Source: JAEUMW01 sp963734295 (lineage in GTDB: Bacteria > Pseudomonadota > Gammaproteobacteria > Burkholderiales > JAEUMW01). From it: a stretch of DNA of 64,000 bases. Below, piece by piece: positions 41,463 through 52,493 of the stretch. The stretch lies in NCBI GenBank assembly GCA_963734295.1, contig CAVTGS010000011.1, forward strand, positions 1 to 64,000, given 5' to 3'. Position 1 is the stretch's first letter. Each line of letters opens with the position of its first letter. The position numbers were made by a program, and so were the translations under genes. The notes beneath the pieces are model-generated. The model was not told the DNA's origin. It saw only the letters and a program-made list of their open reading frames with translations, and made no database searches.

Positions 41463-44400
41463 CGCGACGCCGATCCGCGTGGTGCTGGTGACCATGGACA
41501 GTCACCTGGCAAGCGCTGCCGAGCGGGCGCATCGCACGCTCGCGGGCGAGCTGCCGGGACTCGCGTTGAGCGTGCACGCGGCGGCCGAGTGGACCGACGA
41601 CGCGGCCGCCCTCGAGCAGTGCCGCGCCGCCATCGCGCAGGGTGACATCGTCATCGCGACGATGCTCTTCATGGAAGACCATTTCCTGCCGGTGCTGCCC
41701 GCGCTCAAAGCCCGGCGCGAAAACTGCGATGCGATGATCTGCGCCATGTCGGCGGCCGAGGTGATGCGCCTCACCCGCATGGGCAAGTTCAGCATGGACG
41801 GCTCCACCAGCGGCCTGATGTCGCTCCTGAAGCGCCTGCGCGGCAAGAAGGCGGGGCCATCGGCGACAAGAAGCCGTCCGCCTCGACCGGCGCCCAGCAG
41901 ATGAAGATGCTGCGGCGCGTGCCGCAGCTCCTGCGATTCATCCCCGGCACCGCACAGGACGTGCGGGCGTACTTCCTCACACTGCAGTACTGGCTCGCGG
42001 GCTCCGAAGAGAACGTGGCCAACATGGTGCACTTCCTGGTGGACCGCTACGCCGACGGCCCGCGGCGCGGGCTGCGCGGCCGCGGCAAGTATCGCGCGCC
42101 GGTGCAGTACCCGGAAGTCGGGGTGTACCACCCGCGCCTTGCGGCGCGCATGGCGGACGACGCGGCCGCACTGCCAGGCGTGGCCCGCGCCGGCGCACGC
42201 GGCACGGTGGGCCTTCTGCTGATGCGCTCCTATTTGCTCGCAGGCAACAGCGGTCACTACGACGGCGTCATCGCAGCGCTGGAGGCGCGGGGCTTGAGCG
42301 TGATCCCCGCGTTTGCCACCGGTCTCGATGCGCGTCCGGCGGTGGAACGGTTCTTCCTGCGGGACGGCCAGCCGCTGATCGACGCCCTGGTGTCGTTGAC
42401 CGGCTTCTCGCTGGTCGGCGGACCCGCCTACAACGACGCCCGCGCGGCCGAGGAAATTCTCGCCCGGCTGGATGTGCCCTACCTCGCCGTCACGCCGGTG
42501 GAGTTCCAGACGATCCAGCAGTGGGGCGGTTCCGAGCGGGGCCTGCTGCCGGTCGAAAGTACCATGATGGTGGCCATTCCCGAGCTGGACGGATCCACCG
42601 GACCCATGGTCTACGGCGGCCGCGCCAACGCAACGGGAACACGCTGCGCCGGGTGCCACGAGGGATGCAGATTCGCGGGGGGCGACCAGGGCCACGACAT
42701 GCGGATCTGCTCCGAGCGCGCCGATGCCCTCGCGCGGCGAGTCGCCAAACTGGTCGACCTGCGCCGCTCGGAGCGCGCCGAGCGCAAGATCGCGGCGGTG
42801 ATCTTCAACTTCCCGCCCAATGCCGGCAATACCGGAACGGCCGCTATCCTCTCGGTCTTCGAATCACTGCACAACACGCTGCGTCGCGATGAAGCGCGCG
42901 GGCTATACGGTGGAGGTGCCCGGCCACCGTCGACGCACTGCGCGAACGCATCATCACCGGCAATGCGGCGCGCTTCGGTGCCGCCGCCAACGTGTGCGCG
43001 CGCATTCCCGCCGACGACCACGTGCGGCGCGAGCGGTGGCTCAAGGAGATCGAGGCGCAGTGGGGACCCGCCCCGGGTCGTCAGCAAAGCGACGGCAGTT
43101 CGATCTTCGTGCTGGGCGAGCGCTTCGGCAATGTGCTCGTCGCCATTCAGCCCGCCTTCGGCTACGAAGGCGATCCGATGCGGCTGCTGTTCGAACGGGG
43201 CTTCGCACCGACGCACGCGTTCTCGGCCTTCTATCGCTATCTGCGCGAGGACTTCGGTGCCCATGCGGTGCTGCACTTCGGCACCCATGGCGCGCTCGAA
43301 TTCATGCCCGGCAAGCAAGTCCGGCATGTCGGGCGCCTGCTGGCCGGACCGGCTGATCGGCGACCTGCCGAACCTGTACCTGTACGCGTCGAACAACCCG
43401 TCCGAGGGCACGATCGCCAAGCGCCGCGCGGCCGCGACACTGGTGAGCTATCTCACGCCGCCGGTCGCGCAGGCGGGACTGTATCGCGGGCTCGTCGACC
43501 TCAAGGCGTCGATCGAACGCTGGCGCACCCTGCCGCCCGAGACTCGTCACGAGCGCGATCCGCTCGCCGCGTTGATCCAGGCGCAGGCGGCGGAGCTCGA
43601 TCTGGCGCCGGCCGAGCCCGCGTGGACGGTCGAGGCCGACACCGCAATCGAACGGCTCGGGCGAAGCCGTGCGCGAGCTCGAGTACACGCTCATCCCGCA
43701 TGGTCTGCACGTAGTGGGTCAGCCGCCGTCGCCGGAAGAGCGCGTCGACATGCTCCTGTCGGTGGCGGAAGCATCTCACGGCGCGCACCCCGCGCGCGCC
43801 GCGATCGAGGCCCTGGTGGCGGGACGCTCGCCCGCAGACGCGGCAGCCGCCGCCGGCATCGAAGCCGACGACACGATGCTCGCGGTATTGGGCGAGCTCG
43901 CCGGGATCGATCTCCTGCTGTCGCGAGGATCACGAGATCGCCGGCATCCTGCGCGCGCTCGACGGGCGCTTCGTGCGCCCGGCACCGGGCGGCGACCTGC
44001 TGCGCACGCCCGCGATCCTGCCCACCGGACGCAATCTGCACGGCTTCGATCCGTTCCGCATTCCCAGCGCCTTCGCGGTGCAGGACGGCGCGCGGCAGGC
44101 CGAACGCCTGCTCGACGCGGCACGTGGCCGACGGCCACAGCTTCCCGGAGTCGATCGCGCTCGTGCTGTGGGGCACCGACAACCTGAAGAGCGAAGGCGG
44201 CCCGATCGCGCCAGGCGCTGGCGCTGCTCGGCGCGCGAGCCGCGGTTCGACAGCTACGGCCGCCTCGCCGGCGCCGACGCTGATCCCGCTCGGCGAGCTC
44301 GGCCGGCCGCGCGTCGACGTGGTCGATGACGCTGTCCGGCATCTTCCGCGACCTGCTGCCGCTGCAGATCAAGCTGCTGGCCGAAGCGGCCTTCCTCGCC

Positions 44401-45233
44401 GCCGGCGCCGACGAGCCGGTCGAGCAGAACTTCGTGCGCAAGCACGCGCTCGCCTACCAGGCGGCAGCACGGCTGCGACCTCGAGACGGCGGCGCTGCGC
44501 GTGTTCGGCAATGCCGACGGCGCCTACGGCTCGAACGTCAATCATCTGGTCGACAGCAGCCGCTGGGACGACGAGGACGAGCTCGCCGAGACCTACACCC
44601 GCCGCAAGGGCTTCGCCTACGGCCGCACCGGGCAGGCCGGTGCAGCAGACGGCGCTGCTGCAGAGCGTGCTCGCCGGGCGTCGAGCTCGCCTACCAGAAT
44701 CTCGATTCGGTCGAGCTCGGCGTCACCACCATCGACACCTACTTCGACACGCTGGGCGGCATCAGCCGCGCCGTGCGCCGCGCGCAGGGCGGCGCAGGCG
44801 GCGCCGGTCTACATCGGCGATCAGACCCGCGGCGACGGCACCGTGCGCACGCTCGCCGAGCAGGTCGCGCTCGAGACGCGCACGCGCATGCTGAATCCGA
44901 AGTGGTACGAGGGCATGCTCAAGCACGGCTACGAAGGCGTGCGGCAGATCGAGGTGCACGTGACCAACACGATGGGCTGGTCGGCCACGACCGGGCAGGT
45001 CGCGCCCTGGGTGTACCAGCAGCTCACGCGAGACCTTCGTGCTCGATCCCGCGATGCGCGAGCGGCTCGCGCAGCTGAATCCGACGGCATCGGCGAAGGT
45101 CGCCAACCGACTGCTCGAAGCGCACGAGCGCCAGTTCTGGAACCCGGACGATCAGACGCTCGATGCGCTGCGCCGGGCCGGCGAGGAACTGGAAGATCGT
45201 CTCGAAGGCGTCTACGAGGGGGTGGCTGCGTGA
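41437..45233 (+). CDS. bchH: Magnesium chelatase subunit H (heavily frame-interrupted)
   Basis: Large porphyrin-binding subunit (about 1,260 aa if restored) of the ATP-dependent Mg chelatase. N terminus PIRVVLVTMDSHLASAAERA; further landmarks ENCDAMICAMSAAEVMRL, YLLAGNSGHYDGVIAALEAR, AVLHFGTHGALEFMPGKQV, YASNNPSEGTIAKRRAAATL and NTMGWSATTGQVAPWVYQQL. At least a dozen frame changes are spread along it, commonest after 42.8 kb; similarity resumes after each. Subunits BchI and BchD are not in this window. The start overlaps bchB by 26 bp and the stop overlaps bchL as GTGA. Confidence 0.92.
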
Positions 45234-46143
45234 ACACGGTTGCAATTCCTTTATCCGCGTTGAAGACCCGGGCGCAGCGCCCCGACGGCGACGGCAGCGT
45301 GCAGGTGCAGCTGGATCCCGAACCTCAAGATCGGCACCGCCAAGGTCTTCGCCGTCTACGGCAAGGGCGGCATCGGCAAGAGCACGACGTCGTCCAACCT
45401 GTCGGTCGCGTTCTCGAAGCTCGGCAAGCGCGTGCTGCAGATCGGCTGCGACCCGAAGCACGACTCCACCTTCACGCTGACCAAGCGGCTCGTGCCGACC
45501 GTGATCGACGTGCTCGAGTCGGTGGACTTCCACACCGAGGAGCTGCGCCCCGAGGACTTCGTGTACGAGGGCTACAACGGCGTCATGTGCGTCGAGGCCG
45601 GCGGGCCGCCGGCGGGCACCGGCTGCGGCGGCTACGTCGTCGGCCAGACCGTGAAGCTGCTGAAGGAGCATCACCTGCTCGAGGACACCGACGTCGTGAT
45701 CTTCGACGTGCTGGGCGACGTGGTGTGCGGCGGCTTCGCGGCGCCGCTGCAGCACGCGGACCGCGCGCTCATCGTCACCGCCAACGACTTCGACTCGATC
45801 TTCGCGATGAACCGCATCGTCGCGGCGATCCAGGCGAAGGCGAAGAACTACAAGGTGCGCCTCGGCGGCGTCATCGCCAACCGCAGCGCCGGCACCGACC
45901 AGATCGATCGCTTCAACGAGCGCGTCGGCCTGAAGACGATGGCGCAGTTCGCGGACCTCGACGTCTTCCGCCGCAGCCGGCTGAAGAAGTCGACGCTGTT
46001 CGAGATGGAGCCGACCGCCGGAACTCGAAGCGGTGCAGCAGGAGTACCTGCGGCTCGCGGCATCGCTGTGGGCCGGCACCGATCCGCTGGTCGCCGAGCC
46101 GATGAAGGATCGCGACATCTTCGATCTGCTGGGATTCGACTGA
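45230..46143 (+). CDS. bchL: Light-independent protochlorophyllide reductase ATPase subunit L (two frameshifts)
   Basis: NifH-like homodimeric Fe protein of DPOR. P-loop YGKGGIGKSTTSSNL; switch regions CDPKHDSTFTLTKRL and DVLGDVVCGGFAAPLQ; cluster Cys in the latter and in EAGGPPAGTGCGGYV. The C terminus ends KDRDIFDLLGFD. The GTG start at 45230 (VNTVAIPLSALK) overlaps the bchH stop. The frame changes near 45325 and 46018. Confidence 0.95.
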
Positions 46144-46863
46144 TGGCCGACCATGCCGACCTACCTACGAACAGCGCCGCGGCGAGCTCGAGACCTACTT
46201 CGATCGGACCGCCGTCGAGCGCGTGGGCGCGCCTCACTTCCGACGCGCCGGTCGGCCGCATTCGCGCCACCGTGCGCGCCGGCCGCGACGCGCATGCGCC
46301 GCACGCTGCTCTCCTGGCTGCCGGCCGATCTGTCGCGGCAAGCGGCTGCTCGACGCCGGCTGCGGCACCGGCGCGCTGGCGGTCGAGGCCGCGCGCCGCG
46401 GCGCGCACGTCGTCGCGATCGACCTCTCGCCGACGCTGATCGCGCTCGCGCGCGAGCGCGCTGCCGCGCCGACCTCGGCGCGGGCAGCATCGAGTTTCGC
46501 GTCGGCGACATGCTCGATCCGGCACTCGGTCGCTTCGATCACGTCGTCGCCATGGATTCGCTGATCCACTACCGCGCCGCGGACATGGTCCGGGTGCTGG
46601 CCGCGCTCGCGGCGCGCACCGACGCGTCGCTGCTGTTCACGTTCGCGCCGCGCACGCCGGCGCTCGCCGCTGATGCACGCGGTCGGCCGCCTCTTCCCGC
46701 GCGGCGATCGCGCACCGGCGATCGAGCCGGTCGCGGAAGACGACGCTGCGGCAGCTGATCGCCGCCGAACGCGATCTCGAGCGCTTCGGCGCCGCAGCGC
46801 GACGCGAGCGCATCGCGAGCGGCTTCTACACCTCGCAGGCGCTGGAGCTTGCGCGCGCGATGA
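46143..46863 (+). CDS. bchM: Mg-protoporphyrin IX methyltransferase (frame-interrupted)
   Basis: SAM-dependent O-methyltransferase making Mg-protoporphyrin monomethyl ester, the cyclase substrate. SAM motif I is LLDAGCGTGALAVEAARRGA, followed by VVAIDLSPTLIALARE and DHVVAMDSLIHYRAADMVRV; C-terminal RERIASGFYTSQALELARAM. Several frame changes occur (near 46215, 46300, 46460, 46670 and 46735). The ATG overlaps the bchL TGA (TGATG). The exact stop is uncertain: an ATGA at 46860 probably ends bchM and starts lhaA, but an indel blurs it. Confidence 0.87.
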
Positions 46864-48310
46864 AGCGCCTCAACGACGCATCTCGCGCGGGGCTGGACAG
46901 CGCCTCGGCCCCCGCTTCCTGCCGTTTGCCGATGCGGCCACCGCGGAGCTGCCGCTCGGCCGGCTGCTGCGGCTGTCGCTGTTCCAGGTCTCGGTCGGCA
47001 TGGCGCATGGTGCTGCTGAACGGCACGCTCAACCGGGTGATGATCGTCGAGCTCGGCGTTCCGGCCTGGCTCGTCGCGCTGATGGTGTCGCTGCCGCTCG
47101 TGTTCGCGCCGTTCCGCGCGCTGGTCGGCTTCCGCTCCGACACGCACCGCTCGGCGCTCGGCTGGCGGCGCGTGCCGTACATCTGGATCGGCACGCTGCT
47201 GCAGTTCGGCGGGCTCGCGATCATGCCCTTCGCGCTGCTCGTGCTGTCGGGCGACACGCACGGCCCGGTCGTGGATCGGACAGGTCGGCGCAGCGCTCGC
47301 GTTCCTGCTGGTCGGCGCGGGTCTGCACACGACGCAGACCGCCGGTCTCGCGCTCGCCACCGATCTGGCGCCGGCCGCGTCGCGGCCGCGCGTGGTGGCG
47401 CTGCTCTACGTCATGCTGCTGCTCGGCATGGTCGGCGAGCGCGCTGCTGTTCGGCGCGCTGCTCGCCGACTTCAGCCAGGTGCGGCTGATCCAGGTGATC
47501 CAGGGCGCGGCGCTGGCGACGATGGTCCTGAACCTGCGTCGCGCTGTGGAAGCAGGAGGCGCGCGACCCCTCGCGCACTGCCCGAGACAGCGCGCGGCCC
47601 GCGTTCCGCGAATCGTGGCGCGAGTTCATCGCGGGCGGTCGATCGAGCCGCCTGCTGGTCGCGGTCGGACTCGGCACCGCCGGCTTCAGCATGCAGGACA
47701 TCCTGCTCGAGCCCTACGGCGGCCAGATCCTGCACCTCACGGTCGGGGCGACGACGGTGCTCACGGCGCTGCTCGCCGGCGGCGCGCTCGCTGGCGTTCG
47801 CGCTGGCCGCGCGACTGCTCGACCGCGGCGGCGATCCCCATCGCCTGGCCGCGCTGCGGCGCGCTGGTCGGCATCGCTCGCGTTCGCCGCGGTGATCTTC
47901 GCCGACGCCGCTCGAATCGCGCGCTGCTGTTCCGCGTCGGCGACGACCCTGATCGGCTTCGGCGGCGGCCTGTTCTCCGTCGGCACGCTGACCGCCGCGA
48001 TGGGACTGCGACCGCGACGGCCAGAGCGGCCTCGCGCTCGGCGCGTGGGGCGCCGTGCAGGCAACGGCGGCCGGCGTCGCCATCGCCCTCGGCGGCGCGA
48101 TCCGCGACGCGGTGTCCGGGCTCGCCGCGCAGGGGCTGCTCGGGCCCGGCGCTGACCGGCCCGTGCCGCCGGCTACAGCGTCGTCTACCACATCGAGATC
48201 GCGTTGCTGTTCGCGACGCTGGTCGCGATCGGTCCGCTCGTGCGCACGTCAGCGCCAGCCGGCGGCAGCCGTCTTCATCGAAGTTCGGGCTGGCCGAGTT
48301 TCCCGGCTAG
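46860..48310 (+). CDS. lhaA: LhaA, LH1 assembly protein of the PucC family (heavily frame-interrupted)
   Basis: A membrane protein with about 12 segments, needed for LH1 assembly in Rhodobacter. Landmarks: RFLPFADAATAELPLGRLLR, NGTLNRVMIVELGVPAWLVA, LVGFRSDTHRSALGWRRVPY, LATDLAPAASRPRVVALLYV, and GTAGFSMQDILLEPYGGQIL. Around ten or more single-base shifts interrupt it, with clear similarity between them. The position between bchM and puhA is the conserved one. The start is taken at the ATG 46860 but lies in an uncertain stretch. Confidence 0.88.
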
Positions 48311-48335
48311 CCCATTCGTTGCAAGGAGGTCTGTC

Positions 48336-49113
48336 ATGCAAACCGGCGCCATCACCGATTACATCGACGTCGCCCAGATCGACGCTTTACGCGTTCTGGA
48401 TTTTCTTCGCCGGTCTCATCTTCTATCTGCGGCGCGAGGACAAGCGCGAGGGCTATCCGCTCGAGTCGGACCCGGTCGCGCGACATCCGCGTCCAGGGCT
48501 GGCCGCCGATGCCGGAGCCCAAGACCTTCAAGCTGCGCACGGATGGCAGCCTCGTGTACGCACCCAAGGCCGGCCCCCGGTCGCAGAGCGTCCCGCGGCT
48601 GCACCCGGCCGCGTGGCCCGGTGCGCCGCTCGAGCCGACCGGCAATCCGATGCTCGACGGCGTCGGTCCCGCGGCCTATGCCGAGCGCGCCGACGTGCCC
48701 GACCTCACCCTCGACGGCCATCCGAAGATCGTGCCGATGCGCGTGGCGACCGAGTTCACCGTCGAGGCGCGCGATCCCGATCCGCGCGGCATGGAGGTGG
48801 TCGGGGCCGACGGCGAGGTCGGCGGCGTCGTGACGCGACGTCTGGGTCGACCGCTCCGAGCCGCAGATTCGCTACCTCGAAGTCGAGGTGTCGGCCGTCG
48901 CCGGCAAGCGGCGTGTGCTCCTGCCGATCAACTTCACCCGCGTCAAGGACCGGTGTCGTCAAGGTGCAATCGATCACCGGGCGGCAGTTCGCGGATGTCC
49001 CGGGTCTGCGCCACCCGGACCAGGTCACCCTGCGCGAGGAAGACCGAATCTGCGCGTACTACGCCGGCGGTCACCTGTATGCCGAGCCGTCGCGACTGGG
49101 GCCGTGGCTATGA
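48336..49113 (+). CDS. puhA: Photosynthetic reaction centre subunit H (frame-interrupted)
   Basis: Reaction-centre H subunit with one N-terminal membrane helix and a cytoplasmic PRC-barrel domain that shapes proton delivery to QB. Seen: MQTGAITDYIDVAQIDAL, then FWIFFAGLIFYLRREDKREG, KTFKLRTDGSLVYAPKA, GNPMLDGVGPAAYAERADVP and ITGRQFADVPGLRHPDQVTL. The frame changes near 48385, 48480, 48835 and 48955. A strong AAGGAGGT precedes the ATG. The stop overlaps puhB (ATGA). Confidence 0.94.
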
Positions 49114-49783
49114 ACGTGAGCGAGCACGAAACCGAGTCGGCCCATGGCCTGCCGGAGCCCCTTCCGGCCGGGGAGCGCATCCTCTGGCAGGGGTCGCCGC
49201 GCTGGCAGTCCCTGGCAGTGCGGGCTTTTCACACGCGAAAGCTGGCGGTCTACTTCCTGGCACTACTCGCCTGGCGCGGCGTCGCGGTTTTCGCCGATGG
49301 CCACTCGGTGCGCGAAGCCGCCGTTGCCGTTCTGTGGGTTACGCCGCTTGCGCTCGCCGCGATCGGCATACTCGCCATACTCGCGTGGTACAGCAGTCGG
49401 TCGACGGTCTACACGGTGACGAGCCGAGCGGGTGGTGATGCGCATCGGGATCGTGCTCACACTCACCCTGAACCTTCCGTTTCGCGTGATCGAATCGGCC
49501 GGACTGCGGACCTACGCGGACGGTACCGGCGACATCCCGTTGTCGCTCGCCGGCAAGGAGAAGATCGCCATCATCCACCTGTGGCCGCACGCCCGGCCAT
49601 GGCGGTTCGCGCGGCCCGAGCCCATGCTGCGCGCCATTCCGGACGCACCCCGGCGTCGGTAAGCTGCTCGCCCAAGCGATCGCTGCCGCCGCGGGGACCG
49701 TGCCGAACCAGTCGCCGACCGCGGCCGCAGAGCCTGCGGTACCGATCCGGGTCGGGCGGCCCTTCGCCAGCCCGGCCCACTGA
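49110..49783 (+). CDS. puhB: PuhB, reaction-centre assembly protein (frame-interrupted)
   Basis: A membrane protein of about 220 aa with a bacterial PH-like core and N-terminal hydrophobic segments; in Rhodobacter it aids reaction-centre assembly. Visible: LPAGERILWQGSPRWQSLAV, RKLAVYFLALLAWRGVAVFA, YTVTSRRVVMRIGIVLTLTL (after restoring the frame), NLPFRVIESAGLRTYADGTG and IIHLWPHARPWRFARPEPML. The frame changes near 49428 and 49655. It is translationally coupled to puhA through ATGA. Confidence 0.92.
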
Positions 49784-49797
49784 TCGCGGAGGGCCAC

Positions 49798-50258
49798 TTG
49801 AGCGCGCCGTTCGAAGACACGACCTTCCCGCGCGCCCCGCTGGTCGGGGTGGTCGCTGTCGTACTGGTGGCGCTTCTCGCGGTCGCTCTGGTGCGGATCA
49901 CCGGCGTCGGCGCGGCCAGGCAGCCGGACGCCGCCACGGTCGCCACACGCGATCTTCGGTTCGAGGATCGTCCCGACGGCGGCATCGATGTCTACGATGC
50001 GCGCGACAATCGGCTGGTCGAGACGGTGGCGCCGGCCAGCAACGGCTTCATCCGCGGCACGCTGCGCGGGCTTTCGCGCGAGCGCAAGCGCGCAGGGCTT
50101 CGGCCCCGACGAGCCGTTCCGCCTGATCGCCCGGGCCGACGGCCGGCTCACACTGGAAGACTTGGCCACCGGCCGGCGCGTGGATCTCGAGTCGTTCGGA
50201 CCCACCAATACCGGCGCGTTTGCGAAATTCCTCGGCAAGCGGAGCAGACGTCCGATGA
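49798..50258 (+). CDS. puhC: PuhC, photosynthetic complex assembly protein (frame-interrupted)
   Basis: A protein of about 150 aa with one N-terminal membrane anchor (LVGVVAVVLVALLAVALVRI) and a periplasmic domain (DLRFEDRPDGGIDVYDARDN, GFGPDEPFRLIARADGRLTL, RRVDLESFGPTNTGAFAKFL). Needed for full reaction-centre and LH1 levels in Rhodobacter. The TTG at 49798 is the likely start. The frame changes near 50090 and probably again near 50235, giving a stop that overlaps the next ATG (ATGA at 50255). Confidence 0.85.
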
Positions 50259-50506
50259 GCCGCGCGGTAAACGTGCCGTGCACGGTCGATATCGCGCATA
50301 CACCGGAGGCGCTCTACGCCCACGTCGAACTCACGGGCATCGACATCCGGCCGGGCGATACGGTGCTCGTCCACGATGCCCCGACGCGGATCGAGGACGG
50401 GACGCGCATCGTCTGCGAGCGGCGCGCGACGGTAACTCGGGCGGGCTGGCTGCGGCGCCTGTGGACGAGGGTTGCCGCGCCGTTCTGGCTCATCGTTCAC
50501 GACTAG
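50255..50506 (+). CDS. Conserved small protein between puhC and acsF
   Basis: An intact 83-aa protein beginning MSRAVNVPCTVDIAHTPEAL, with GDTVLVHDAPTRIEDGTR and a Trp-rich end (AGWLRRLWTRVAAPFWLIVH). No signal peptide or obvious metal motif. A similar small gene, as I recall, occurs at this place in other photosynthesis clusters. Function is unknown; the location suggests a role in cyclase or complex assembly. Its ATG overlaps the proposed puhC stop. Confidence 0.7.
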   Translation: MSRAVNVPCTVDIAHTPEALYAHVELTGIDIRPGDTVLVHDAPTRIEDGTRIVCERRATVTRAGWLRRLWTRVAAPFWLIVHD

Positions 50507-50545
50507 AACCGGCACCCGCTCTCAGAAACGCAGCAGGAGGAGATC

Positions 50546-51610
50546 ATGACCGAACCGATTCGCGATGTGAACGAGGCGACGCGCCGCGCGCAGCAGGACA
50601 CGCTGCTCACGCCGCGCTTCTACACCACCGATTTCGACGCGATGGACCGCCTCGACGTCGAGCGCCATCCGCCCGCAGTGGGACGCGCTGATGGAGGAAT
50701 TCCGACGCGACGTGAACAGCGGCCACTTCAAGCGCCCGGCGGAGATGAGCGAGGACTACTCGCAGCTGCCCGGAAGGACTGCACCGGGAGTTCCTCGACT
50801 TCCTCATCAGCTCGGTCACCGCGGAGTTCTCCGGCTGCGTGCTCTACGCGGAGATCAAGAAGCGCGTCACCAACCCGGACATGCGCGAGCTCTTCGGCTT
50901 CATGAGCCGCGACGAGGCGCGCCACGCCGGGTTCATCAACGAGTGGCTCAAGGACTTCGGGGTCGGCGTGGACCTGGGCTTTCTCGACCCGCGCGAAGAA
51001 GTACACGTACTTCCGGCCGAAGTTCATCTTCTACGCGACCTATCTCTCGGAGAAGATCGGCTACGCGCGCTACATCACGATCTATCGCCAGACCGAGCGG
51101 CATCCGGAGCTGCGCTTCCATCCGATCTTCCGGTGGTTCGAGAAATGGTGCAACGACGAGTTCCGGCACGGCGAAGCGTTCGCGCTGCTGCTGCGCGCCA
51201 ACCCGAAGCTGCTCGTCGGGCCACAACAAGCTCTGGATCCGCTTCTTCCTGCTCGCCGTGTTCGCGACCATGTACGTGCGCGACCACACCCGGCCGGAGT
51301 TCCACAAGGCGCTGGGACTCGATCCGACGCAGTACGACTTCGAGGTCTTCCGCGTCACCACCGCGATCTCGCGGCAGGTGTTCCCGTTCACGCTCGATCT
51401 CGACCATCCGCGCTTCCGCGCCGGACTCGAGCGGCTGCGGCGAAATCGGCGAGGCGAACGCCGCAGCGCGCGCCGCGGGCGGCCTGCGCGGCCGGCTCCA
51501 GCGGCTCGGCCTGGGCGCGCAGCGCAGCGACGACGTTCGTGCGCCTCTACCTGCTGCCGACCAAGCCCAACGCGCTGCCGCAGGACGTCCGGCTCGCTCC
51601 GGCCTGGTAG
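50546..51610 (+). CDS. acsF: Aerobic Mg-protoporphyrin IX monomethyl ester cyclase AcsF (frame-interrupted)
   Basis: Diiron oxidative cyclase forming the E ring with O2. Iron-binding helices are visible: SVTAEFSGCVLYAEIKKR, FMSRDEARHAGFINEWL, TYLSEKIGYARYITIYRQ and EKWCNDEFRHGEAFALLL. The C terminus is LYLLPTKPNALPQDVRLAPA. About six frame changes (near 50680, 50775, 51000, 51225, 51440, 51535). AGGAGGAG precedes the ATG. It complements BchE under oxygen. Confidence 0.94.
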
Positions 51611-51628
51611 CGATCGGCAGCGGCGGCG

Positions 51629-52465
51629 ATGGCCGAGTTCGGCTTCCCGGTTCTCTTCACCCTGTTCGTCTGGTGGTTCAGCACGGGCCTGATCCTCTAC
51701 CTCGACGGGTTGCCGAAGCGGACCTTCCGCTGGAGCCTGGCCGGCGCGACGCTACTGCTGGCTGCGGCGCTTTTCGGTCTGCACGAAACCAGCACGGACG
51801 CGAGCGTCGCGGGCGCATACATCGCCTTCGCCTGCGGGGTATTCGTGTGGGGCTGGGTGGAGGTGAGCTTCCTGATGGGCTTCGTGACCGGCCCGCGCCG
51901 CACACCCTGCCCGCCGGGCGCCGCCGGGTGGGAGCGCTTCGCCTGCGCGGTGGCGGTCATTCTGCATCACGAGCTCGCCATCATCGCGCTGGCGGCGACA
52001 GTGGTCGCTGCGACATGGGGCGGCGCCAACCAGATCGGGACCTGGACCTTTCTGATTCTGTGGGTCATGCGCCAGAGCGCGAAGCTCAACCTGTTTCTGG
52101 GGGTGCGCAACCTGAACGAGCAGTTCCTGCCCGACCACTTGAGCTACATGCAGAGCTACTTCAGGCGGCGGCGGATGAATCTGCTGTTCCCCGTGTCCGT
52201 GACCGCTGCCACGGCGCTGGCGGTGCTGATCTGGGAACGCGCCCTTGCCCCCGAGGTGAGTGCGTTCGCGACGGCAGGGCTTACCCTCGTGGGCACTCTT
52301 CTCACCCTCGCGATCCTCGAACACTGGTTCCTGGTGCTGCCGCTGCCATCGGAGGCACTCTGGTCCTGGGGTCTGCGGTCGCGGACGCCTCCTGCTCCCT
52401 CTCGCCCTCCCGACCGCGATACGGAGCGCAAGCTCGCGCCGGTGTTCGTTCTCAAAAAGGACTGA
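51629..52465 (+). CDS. puhE: PuhE, photosynthetic complex assembly protein 2
   Basis: An intact 278-aa membrane protein with about seven or eight hydrophobic segments. Recognised by WWFSTGLILYLDGLPKRTFR, FVWGWVEVSFLMGFVTGPRR, VMRQSAKLNLFLGVRNLNEQ and LPDHLSYMQSYFRRRRMNLL. In Rhodobacter, PuhE modulates bacteriochlorophyll production and complex assembly. It is the last gene of the plus-strand bch/puh string, 18 bp after acsF. Confidence 0.9.
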   Translation: MAEFGFPVLFTLFVWWFSTGLILYLDGLPKRTFRWSLAGATLLLAAALFGLHETSTDASVAGAYIAFACGVFVWGWVEVSFLMGFVTGPRRTPCPPGAAGWERFACAVAVILHHELAIIALAATVVAATWGGANQIGTWTFLILWVMRQSAKLNLFLGVRNLNEQFLPDHLSYMQSYFRRRRMNLLFPVSVTAATALAVLIWERALAPEVSAFATAGLTLVGTLLTLAILEHWFLVLPLPSEALWSWGLRSRTPPAPSRPPDRDTERKLAPVFVLKKD

Positions 52466-52479
52466 CGGGCTCGCACGCC

Positions 52480-52493
52480 GGGGAACGTTCCCC
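52480..52493. terminator. Palindrome between convergent puhE and SHOCT gene
   Basis: Perfect 14-bp palindrome GGGGAACGTTCCCC in the 28-bp gap between convergent genes. It could fold as a short hairpin in either transcript, but no T-tract follows on either strand, so a terminator role is weak. Confidence 0.35.

Noticed and set aside
38598..46143. nif-like genes suggesting nitrogenase
   Set aside because: The NifH/NifDK-like proteins are BchL, BchN and BchB (and BchX, BchY, BchZ further on), judged by bch neighbours, cluster-Cys pattern and length.
41437..51610. True pseudogenisation of bchH, lhaA, puhA and acsF
   Set aside because: Conserved protein segments on both sides of every break, preserved start/stop overlaps and intact puf genes fit sequence error better than decay; raw reads would settle it.
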